A DNA stretch of 64,000 bases from JAKAGZ01 sp963748105 (GTDB lineage: Bacteria; Bacteroidota; Ignavibacteria; Ignavibacteriales; Ignavibacteriaceae): NCBI GenBank assembly GCA_963748105.1, contig CAVVHP010000004.1:133464-197463 (forward strand), written 5' to 3'. Both the position numbers and the translations under genes were made by a program. This document shows, in pieces, positions 9,223 to 15,957 of the stretch. Below the pieces are notes generated by a model that had not been told where the DNA came from, ran no database searches, and saw nothing but the letters and a program-made list of their open reading frames with translations. Every line of letters starts with the position of its first letter. Position 1 is the stretch's first letter.

Positions 9223-10716
9223 ATGAAAGAAGAAAAAAGAAAAACTTCAGGACAGGAATTTTTTTCATCCCGCTGGGCTCTCATAATTGCAACAATTGGT
9301 ATTGCTGTTGGCACTGGAAATATCTGGCGTTTTTCAAGGATTGTTGCACAGAACGGCGGCGGTTCATTTCTGATACCCTGGGTAATTTTTCTTCTCATCT
9401 GGTCAGTACCCCTCATCATTGCAGAATTTGCTATAGGTAAATCTACAAGACTTGGACCCGTTGGAGCGCTGGCAAAAACTGCCGGCAAAAACTTTGCCTG
9501 GATGGGCGCTTTTGTTGTTTTTGTCTCCACCGCGATAATGTTTTATTATTCAATTGTTACAGGCTGGTGTTTAAGATATTTTTTCTCAGCTGTATCGGGT
9601 AACCTGTTTAACACGAAAGATCAGCTAGCTTACTGGAATGAATTTTCAACCGGGCTTCAGCCATTGATTTTTCATTTTATTTCGATATCTCTTGTTGCTT
9701 TTATAATCTACCGTGGAGTTACAAAAGGAATTGAAAAAGTAACCAAGTTTCTCGTTCCTTCGCTGCTTGGTATTCTTGTTATTCTGTTTGTACGTGCGGT
9801 TACTTTGCCGGGAGCGATTGACGGGATAAAATATTTTTTTACTCCTGACCTGAAAACAGTTCTGGATTATAAAGTCTGGCTGAACGCGTTAACACAAAAT
9901 GCATGGGATACAGGCGCGGGCTGGGGACTTATCCTCACGTACGCGATTTATATGAAAAAGAAGGAGGACATTTCCCTTAACGCCGCACTGATAGGATTTG
10001 GTAACAACACGGTTTCACTGCTTGCAGGAATTACAATTTTCTCCACGGTTTTTGCTCTCAGTTCTGTTGATGCAATGCAGCAGATTTCACAATCAGGCCC
10101 GGCAAATACAGGACTCACTTTTATTTACCTGCCGCAGTTGTTTGCAAAGATATCGGGCAGCTATGCTGTAAATATTTTCTTTGCCTCGATATTTTTTATA
10201 GCATTGTTTTTCGCGGCTGTCACTTCACTTATGTCGATGGTTGAACTTTCGACCCGGACATTAATTGATTTCGGATTGAAGCGAAGCAAAGCGATAATAA
10301 TTGTAGCTGTTGCCGGATTTTTATTCGGAGTACCGTCGGCTTTAAACCTGGACTTTTTCGCAAACCAGGATTGGGTCTGGGGAGTAGGATTAATTTTAAG
10401 CGGTGCATTTATTTCATTCTCAATAATCCGCTACGGCGTGGATAAATTCAGAACTGAAATTATAAATGGCGCTGGCAGTGATGTAAAAATTGGTAAGTGG
10501 TTTAATTTTGTGATTGCAGTATTAATTCCACTGCAGGTTGTTGTATTAATTGCCTGGTGGCTTATTTCATCAGTCGGCTGGGACCCTGAATGGTGGAATC
10601 CCTTCCATTCGCTGAATACTGGTACAGTATTATTCCAGTGGGCTGTAGTGCTTGGCGCGTTTATTCTTTTGAATAAAGTAATGTATAAACAGATTTTTGA
10701 GAGGGATAAACAATGA
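9223..10716 (+). CDS. Sodium-dependent amino-acid transporter, NSS/SNF family
   Basis: A 497-residue secondary transporter of the neurotransmitter:sodium symporter fold. The first helix carries the NSS signature GTGNIWRFSRIVAQNGGG, whose unwound region binds substrate and Na+. A second conserved block, NAWDTGAGWGL, lies near the middle. About twelve hydrophobic helices can be traced, ending in a short charged tail. The stop overlaps the start of a 40-residue MetS-like subunit, as in known MetP-MetS pairs, which suggests a methionine/alanine-type importer. The substrate remains inference. Confidence 0.93.
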   Translation: MKEEKRKTSGQEFFSSRWALIIATIGIAVGTGNIWRFSRIVAQNGGGSFLIPWVIFLLIWSVPLIIAEFAIGKSTRLGPVGALAKTAGKNFAWMGAFVVFVSTAIMFYYSIVTGWCLRYFFSAVSGNLFNTKDQLAYWNEFSTGLQPLIFHFISISLVAFIIYRGVTKGIEKVTKFLVPSLLGILVILFVRAVTLPGAIDGIKYFFTPDLKTVLDYKVWLNALTQNAWDTGAGWGLILTYAIYMKKKEDISLNAALIGFGNNTVSLLAGITIFSTVFALSSVDAMQQISQSGPANTGLTFIYLPQLFAKISGSYAVNIFFASIFFIALFFAAVTSLMSMVELSTRTLIDFGLKRSKAIIIVAVAGFLFGVPSALNLDFFANQDWVWGVGLILSGAFISFSIIRYGVDKFRTEIINGAGSDVKIGKWFNFVIAVLIPLQVVVLIAWWLISSVGWDPEWWNPFHSLNTGTVLFQWAVVLGAFILLNKVMYKQIFERDKQ

Positions 10717-10835
10717 ACATCTTTACAATATTAACTGCGGTAATTGTTCTGGGAATTGTATGGGGCGGATTAATATTCTTCCTTACCCGGGCAATGAAGT
10801 ATGAAAAAATGAAATCAGAAAATGGCAAAAAGTAA
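10713..10835 (+). CDS. MetS-like small subunit of the NSS transporter (40 aa)
   Basis: A tiny gene starting at the ATG that overlaps the transporter stop (ATGA). It encodes 40 residues: a single hydrophobic helix with VWGGLIFFLTRAMKYE followed by a short Lys/Glu tail. This is the pattern of the MetS family: one helix, a conserved W-G-G-F/L core, and a location directly behind an NSS transporter. In Corynebacterium, MetS is needed for methionine and alanine uptake by MetP. The overlap implies coupled translation. The stop overlaps the start of holA. Confidence 0.75.
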   Translation: MNIFTILTAVIVLGIVWGGLIFFLTRAMKYEKMKSENGKK

Positions 10836-11836
10836 AATTAAAATTGCCGGAATTTCAGAGGCAGTAAAAAATCTGAAAAAAGGAATTATTCTTCCTCTCT
10901 ATTTTTTCTTCGGAGAGGATTCATTCAGCATTGATGAAGCTTTAAAAGAAGTTGAAAATACGGATTCTTCCCCGGGTCACTTCAGATTTTGACCGTGAAG
11001 TTTTTTATGGTGAGGAAAAATTGATTTCAGATGTGCTTGGTTTTGCTACGGCTTTCCCTTTCGGGTCTGAAAAAAAGCTATTAATATTTAAAGAATTTGA
11101 AAAAGTAAAAGATAAAAAAAATCTATTGTCTTATGCTGAATCTCCCGCTGATTTTACAGTTCTGGTAATCGTAAATAACGGCGGGATTAAAAATACTGAT
11201 ACAGTTCTGTATAAAGCTCTGGCAAAAAATAATTTTATTTATGAAGCCAAAGAACTTAAAGGAAACAATCTTATAAACTGGGTTGTTGATTATTGTGAGA
11301 TAAGAAAAAAAACGAATCAGTTTTGAGAATGCGTGATGCTGGTTGATATAGTCGGTGAAAACCGGACAATGCTGGAGGCGCAGCTTGATAAAATTTTGAC
11401 ATATGTTGGGGAGAAGGAGGAAATCAGCCTTGATGATGTGAAGTCATTATCGACCTCACTCAAGGAGTTTTCAATTTTTGATCTGCAGGATGCGATTTCA
11501 AAGAGAGACAAATCACGCTCATTAAAAATTGTCTACAATATGTTGGAAAAGGGGCAGGAACCAACATTCATCATTCACATGCTCACAAGGTATTTTACCG
11601 GGCTGGCACGGATTAACGAGATAAGCGATAAAAATATGAATGAATTTGCTGCGGCAAGAATTATTGGCACACACCCTTTTTACCTGAAGAATTACAGGTT
11701 TGCGAGGAGGGCTTTTACAGACAGAGACCTGCATCGTGCCTCTGAGGCTCTGCTAAAGGCAGACATCACAGTTAAAACCACTTCTTCGGACAATAAGTCA
11801 ATTATTACTCTGCTGATATCTGAAATTCTGGTGTAA
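10822..11836 (+). CDS. holA: DNA polymerase III delta subunit (three indels)
   Basis: Clamp-loader delta subunit, which opens the beta clamp. Reading starts at ATG 10822 (MAKSKIKIAGIS, then LYFFFGEDSF, the family's N-terminal strand). The frame breaks three times. An extra G at 10974-10976 can be removed to give SSPVTSDFDREVFYGEEK. An extra A in the eight-A run near 11309 and a missing G near 11332 bracket a short stretch reading RISFENA before VMLVDIVGENRTMLEAQLDKI. The C-terminal helical domain is intact (FARRAFTDRDLHRASEALLKADITVK). The gene is essential, so the shifts are almost certainly sequence errors. Confidence 0.85.
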
Positions 11837-12041
11837 CAGGTCTCAATAATTTTATTGATTTGCTTCAGATTTCGCCTATCTTTATAAATCAGATTGCACA
11901 CAATAATTAAGTGAATATTTTTGTAGACACTCAAAAGCCCGATTTAAGGGGCAATAATCTAAACTTTCGAATTTTCAGGAAATTTGAGTAATTTAGTATC
12001 TGATTATGGAAACATTTTAACTAAAAAGAAGTACAATACAG

Positions 12042-12632
12042 TTGACAGATAAGAATTTTAATGAGCTGAGCGACGAGGAACTAATACTCGAGTTTCAGCG
12101 TAACAATACTGAAAGAGCGTTTGAGATTTTGGTGCAGCGGTATAAAAACCCGCTGACTAATTTTGTCTTCCGGTACCTCGGTGATTACGAATCGTGTGTT
12201 GATGTTGTTCAGGAAACGATGATAAAAGTTTACAGGTACAAAGACACTTATCAGTCGATAGCAAAGTTTTCAACGTGGATTTATACAATTGCCGGGAACC
12301 TTGCGAAGACTGAATTGCAGAGAAGAAAAAGAAGGACGATCTTATCGATTAACGCGTACGGTAAGGAAGAAGACGAAACCTACGAAATACCCGATGAGAA
12401 TTATCGTCCCGATGATATGACTGACAGCGGTATAAAAGATGAAATTATTCAGAAAGCATTTTTGAAAGTTTCCGACGCATACCGGCAGGCGGTTGTTCTT
12501 AGAGACATACAGGAACTATCGTACGAAGAAATTGCTGACATAATGGGAATAACTGTTGGTACCGTTAAGTCCCGTATAAACAGGGGCAGGGCGCAGTTGC
12601 AGAAATTGTTAAAGAGCATACATAACGAGTAA
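12042..12632 (+). CDS. RNA polymerase ECF sigma factor (sigma-70 family, RpoE-like)
   Basis: A 196-residue sigma factor with a TTG start. Region 2 is clear (LVQRYKNPLTNFVFRYLGDYESCVDVVQET, then FSTWIYTIAGN), followed by an acidic linker. Region 4 ends with the helix-turn-helix YEEIADIMGITVGTVKSRINRGR. The next gene starts 10 bases downstream and has one membrane helix, the usual arrangement for a sigma factor and its regulator. About 200 bases without a gene precede it. Confidence 0.9.
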   Translation: MTDKNFNELSDEELILEFQRNNTERAFEILVQRYKNPLTNFVFRYLGDYESCVDVVQETMIKVYRYKDTYQSIAKFSTWIYTIAGNLAKTELQRRKRRTILSINAYGKEEDETYEIPDENYRPDDMTDSGIKDEIIQKAFLKVSDAYRQAVVLRDIQELSYEEIADIMGITVGTVKSRINRGRAQLQKLLKSIHNE

Positions 12633-12641
12633 GGTAAAATT

Positions 12642-13296
12642 ATGAACATTATTGAAGATGATCACGAACACGATGATGTGATTCAAAACTCTTAAGGGGC
12701 TTACAGAAAGTTTCCGCTCCCGCAAATTTTGAAGCGGACCTGATGAGAAGAATTAACACAGAAAAATATGATGAGAAAAAATCTTTCTGGTGGAGATTTC
12801 TTCTTCCTTCAAGGCTCATTCCTTCTGCAGCGCTTGTGCTTAGTGCGATAGTTGTGCTTTTTGTAATTAATACTAATTCCGGAGCGGAAGAAAACCCTTT
12901 ACTTATTCCCCCGAAAGTTCGTGAAGATGTTGTTGCGAGCAGCAATGTTCAGAAGGATCTGGAAAAGAGCATACAGCCAAAAGTTAAAAAAGAAGAAGTC
13001 GCAAAACCACGCACAGAAAAGAAAGTAACCCCCCAAATTAATAATGATGTTCCTGCCCTGGCAAATAATGACGTTATGCCTGCAGGATTCAGGAATATCA
13101 AATCTTGGTATTACAATTACAGGCAATAATCCCGGGTACAAACTACGGCAATCCTTCAATCGTTTCTTTCGGCAACCGCCCGATAAACAAAAGAGGCTTA
13201 AATTACATGCAGAGAAATCTTACTCCGCAGGAAAAGGCCCAGCTGCAACTCTTAAAAAAGAGATGGCTTGAAATGATGAAGGAGTTAAATAAATAA
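12642..13296 (+). CDS. Predicted membrane-bound partner of the ECF sigma factor, anti-sigma-like (two indels)
   Basis: The reading is reconstructed from three frames. ATG 12642 gives an acidic start (MNIIEDDHEHDDVIQ) that stops early. A missing A in the run at 12685-12688 joins it to KLLRGLQKVSAPANFEADLMRRI, a pattern common in short anti-sigma N termini. A single membrane helix (SAALVLSAIVVLFVI) and a Lys/Glu/Pro periplasmic linker follow. A second missing base near 13100 joins the tail NLTPQEKAQLQLLKKRWLEMMKELNK. No zinc-finger His/Cys motif is seen, so the anti-sigma role rests on position and topology only. Confidence 0.5.
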
Positions 13297-13302
13297 ATTT
13301 TA

Positions 13303-13368
13303 GTAGGGGCGCACCCCGTTAAGTGGAGGGTATTTACTCTCCTATGCGAGGGCAGGATGCGTCTCTAC
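13303..13368. repeat. REP-like composite palindrome, downstream of the RAYT gene
   Basis: The left arm GTAGGGGCGCACC and right arm GGATGCGTCTCTAC are imperfect inverted copies of the GTAGAGACGC unit seen three more times nearby. A smaller imperfect stem (GGAGGG / ACTCTCC) lies between them. The GTAG foot is the hallmark of REP hairpins recognised by RAYT transposases. Confidence 0.6.
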
Positions 13369-13388
13369 AACGATATATTTTCCCCCAA

Positions 13389-13898
13389 TCAAACATACTC
13401 GTTATCCTCTCCGATACTCCATTTAAAAGGGTTCTCATCAATATATTTTCGAATACGGTAAAGATCCTTTTCATTTCGGATTATATGATCGTAAAAACGC
13501 GGTTGCCATTGAAAAGATTTATGCCCGGATTTGCGGAGAGATTTTGTTACAGCCGATTTAAAACTTCCTACAACATTTCCGAGTGTTGGGGTATGCATTC
13601 GTAGAGACGGGGCATGCCCCGTCTCTACAATATCAAAAATAATAATTCCGTGGATATGATTTGGCATTATTACGTAATAATCCGTTTCTACGGTTTTGAA
13701 ATGTTGGGGGATTTCTTCGAAACTTTTTTTTGCAATCTCTCCACATTTATTCAATACCATCTTTTCCCTTTTAACTTCTCCAAACCACTCCCTCATTCCT
13801 TTCGTACAAATGTTAACGTAATACCACCACGGTGTGGAGTAATCCCACGTTTCAAGACGTGCCGATTCAATCCGGTATTTATTTTTGAAGGTCCCCAT
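13389..13898 (-). CDS. REP-associated tyrosine transposase (RAYT, Y1/IS200-like HUH fold)
   Basis: An intact 169-residue single-domain HUH transposase. It has the HUH motif MPNHIHGI (His81, His83) and the C-terminal tyrosine block RFYDHIIRNEKDLYRIRKYI (Tyr136 is the probable nucleophile). The start region, YRIESARLETWDYSTPWWYYVNICT, matches RAYT/IS200-like proteins. RAYTs are domesticated, usually single-copy transposases that nick REP hairpins with a GTAG foot. Here such hairpins flank the gene on both sides and one lies within it, at codons 91-100 (VETGHAPSLR). No terminal repeats of a classical IS are seen. Confidence 0.85.
   Translation of the reverse strand: MGTFKNKYRIESARLETWDYSTPWWYYVNICTKGMREWFGEVKREKMVLNKCGEIAKKSFEEIPQHFKTVETDYYVIMPNHIHGIIIFDIVETGHAPSLRMHTPTLGNVVGSFKSAVTKSLRKSGHKSFQWQPRFYDHIIRNEKDLYRIRKYIDENPFKWSIGEDNEYV
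13601..13628. repeat. Perfect 28-bp REP palindrome inside the RAYT coding sequence
   Basis: The half-site GTAGAGACGGGGCA is followed directly by its exact reverse complement. It lies within the RAYT gene, in frame, and encodes residues 91-100 (VETGHAPSLR) between the HUH motif and the tyrosine helix. Confidence 0.9.
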
Positions 13899-13947
13899 TT
13901 GAAAAAGAATAAGAAATCCATCAAATTAATGCAATAAATAATTTGTC

Positions 13948-13973
13948 GTAGAGACGCTTCGGTGAAGCGTCTC
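13948..13973. repeat. REP hairpin upstream of the RAYT gene, copy 1
   Basis: The stem GAGACGCTTC / GAAGCGTCTC with loop GGT is preceded by GTA, giving the same GTAGAGACGC foot as the palindrome inside the RAYT gene. It lies 50 bases upstream of the RAYT start on the opposite strand. Confidence 0.8.
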
Positions 13974-13989
13974 CGGGGAATATGTCTTT

Positions 13990-14015
13990 GAGACGCATCA
14001 TCGATGCGTCTCTAC
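13990..14015. repeat. REP hairpin upstream of the RAYT gene, copy 2
   Basis: The stem GAGACGCATC / GATGCGTCTC has loop ATC, and the right arm ends CTAC, the complement of the GTAG foot. It is 16 bases from copy 1 in the opposite orientation, so together they form a REP doublet (BIME-like). Confidence 0.8.
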
Positions 14016-14084
14016 ACAAATCCATTTTTTATAACCCCTCATTTTCATACTTTTAAACACACAAATAAACCAAAGGCACCCGGA

Positions 14085-14770
14085 ATGGATATGTACGGGC
14101 AAAAGGATAAAAGCATCCCGCAGAAAACGGTAATGAAACTGTTTGAATTTATCATTCTCGCGGTAAGTTTCCGGATACTCTTCGGGAACGGTTACGCAGA
14201 AATTACCGGTAACCGGGGCGCGCCGGGTTATTTTCACGCCGCGCGCTGCTTTTTGTTTTTAACTGCATCGTCTTTATAAGAATGACGTTCACGATGTTTT
14301 ACCTTATAAAGCGGAAAATTCCCTGGGAGGAGGCATTCAGCATACCGTTTGCTTTCGCGCTTTACTATATCGGTTTTGCGATGCTCGGTTATACCTGCAG
14401 AACGGAGCTGGGTTTTATTGATGATATCGCCATCGCGCTGTTCTTGTCAGGTTCTTATTTAAACACCGGCTCCGAGCTGGCGCGCGACAAATGGAAAAAA
14501 GACCCCGCCAACAAAGGAAAGCTTTACACAATAGGTTTGTTCCGCTACTCTATGCACATAAATTATTTCGGTGATCTTCTGTGGGTAATTGCGTACGCAA
14601 TTGTTACGCGGAACATTTACTCGGTGTTTATTCCCGTGTTTTTGTTCTCATTCTTCGCGTTTTACAATATCCCGAAACTCGATAAATACCTCGCCGGCAG
14701 GTACGGAAAGCAGTTTGAGGAATATTCGAAGAGAACGAAAAAGTTTATTCCGTTTATTTTTAACCCGTGA
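14085..14770 (+). CDS. DUF1295/isoprenylcysteine methyltransferase-like membrane protein (indel near 14232-14252)
   Basis: Polytopic membrane protein whose C-terminal half matches the steroid-reductase/ICMT-like fold: GLFRYSMHINYFGDLLWVIAYAI, then LDKYLAGRYGKQFEEYSKRTKKFIPF. These regions bind the cofactor in relatives; the activity here is unknown. ATG 14085 is the likeliest start. The first frame ends at 14279 after a hydrophobic stretch. A one-base deletion near 14240 joins it to a frame reading LLFVFNCIVFIRMTFTMFYL, which leads straight into the second half. GC content is higher than in the HNH gene that follows. Confidence 0.65.
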
Positions 14771-14880
14771 GATAGAGTTAAGCCATAGTTCAGAATTTTA
14801 TATTACTTTATCTCAGGGGTTTAACCCGTGAGATAAAACGATGAATTATTTCGAAGTTTAAAACAAATTTATCTCACGGG
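14763..14880. repeat. Cluster of ACCCGTGAGATA palindromes (second REP-like family)
   Basis: The unit AACCCGTGAGATAAA occurs at 14823-14837, with a shorter copy at 14763-14774 and an inverted copy TTTATCTCACGGG at 14868-14880. A near-inverted unit at 14807-14821 pairs with 14823-14837 to make a 31-base hairpin (TTTATCTCA-GGGGTT against AACCC-GTGAGATAAA). The cluster starts at the stop of the DUF1295 gene and lies before the HNH gene. It may act as a transcription terminator, a REP element, or both. Confidence 0.65.
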
Positions 14881-15026
14881 GCACACCTCACCCGCATTTT
14901 GTAAAAGGTAACCAAATCTCATTATTTTGTGGCGGTTTGGGTTTACATTTCTTAAGTTTACTACCATTGGGAAGTGAAACGAATTAATTTTTCCAATCTC
15001 TTAATTTTGCAATCAAATAAATTTGT

Positions 15027-15938
15027 ATGAAATTCTTCGTTGGAGTTACGGATTATAAATGGTTTAAATATTTAGAAAGCGTTTCTCCAGACGAAGTTAA
15101 TTTTTGGCGTCCAGGGGGAATGGGGTTTGGAGCAATTGAAATAGGCGCGCCATTTCTTTTTAAACTTCATAGTCCCATAAACAAAGTTGTGGGTGGTGGT
15201 TTTTTTGTGAAATCAGAAAAGTTGCCATTGTCACTAGCTTGGGATGCCTTTGCAGAAAAAAATGGCGCGCATAATTATCATGATTTGAAAAATTTAATAA
15301 ACTCACTTCGCAAAACACCAGAATTTGACCCACAAATTGGGTGTATAATTTTAAACCAACCATTTTTTCTGCCGAAAGAACAATGGATTGATATACCAGC
15401 AGATTGGAGTAAAAACATTGTAGTTGGAAAAACATATGATTCAAATAATGGACTCGGCAAATATTTATGGGAAAAAGTTCAATTAAATTTAGAGGGATTG
15501 ATAGTCAAAAATGAGCAAATTAGTGAACCCGTGGTTATGTATGGGAAAGAATATTTGACTAAGGGAAGACTTGGGCAAGGGGCTTTTAGAGTTTTAGTGA
15601 CTGGTGCTTATGATAGAAAATGCGCAATAACGGGTGAAAAGGCTTTGCCTGTATTGGAGGCTGCACATATAAAATCCTTTAAAGAAAAAGGACCTAATAG
15701 AATAAATAATGGTCTTCTTCTACGCTCTGATTTTCACAAGCTCTTTGACAGAGGGTATATAACCATTACAAAAGATTATAAGGTGGAAGTAAGTAGAAAA
15801 ATAAAAGAGGAGTTTAATAATGGTAAACACTATTATGCATTTCATGGGAATGAATTAGCTGTTATACCTAGAGCTATTGAAGAAAAACCAGACTTAGATT
15901 TTATACGATGGCATAATGAAAATGTTTTTAGAACTTAA
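15027..15938 (+). CDS. HNH endonuclease (PF13391-type, restriction-like)
   Basis: A 303-residue protein with an HNH nuclease domain in its C-terminal half. CAITG contributes Cys199. LEAAHIKSF gives the first catalytic His (His214). NGLLLRSDFHKLFDRGYI supplies the Asn and His237. This HNH_2 layout is found in putative restriction endonucleases and defence genes. The N-terminal ~190 residues (FVGVTDYKWFKYL; NFWRPGG) are not recognised as a known domain and may be a target or modification reader. The next gene, a nuclease-helicase, starts 19 bases downstream, so the two are probably one operon. The pair is AT-richer than its flanks. Confidence 0.85.
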   Translation: MKFFVGVTDYKWFKYLESVSPDEVNFWRPGGMGFGAIEIGAPFLFKLHSPINKVVGGGFFVKSEKLPLSLAWDAFAEKNGAHNYHDLKNLINSLRKTPEFDPQIGCIILNQPFFLPKEQWIDIPADWSKNIVVGKTYDSNNGLGKYLWEKVQLNLEGLIVKNEQISEPVVMYGKEYLTKGRLGQGAFRVLVTGAYDRKCAITGEKALPVLEAAHIKSFKEKGPNRINNGLLLRSDFHKLFDRGYITITKDYKVEVSRKIKEEFNNGKHYYAFHGNELAVIPRAIEEKPDLDFIRWHNENVFRT

Positions 15939-15957
15939 TTATTTGCAAAGCTAATTC

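Noticed and set aside
10952..11836. Programmed ribosomal frameshifting in holA
   Set aside because: The gene needs three separate repairs, +1, +1 and -1, at sites without a slippery heptamer and stimulatory structure, and many other genes show the same kind of indel.
13389..14020. CRISPR array formed by the GAGACGC repeats
   Set aside because: The units are palindromes of different centre sequence and irregular spacing, with no spacers of constant length and no cas genes.
15018..15025. TAAATTTG as the -7 box of the HNH operon
   Set aside because: It lies one base before the start codon and has no TTTG at the right distance upstream, so a transcript from it would lack the start codon.
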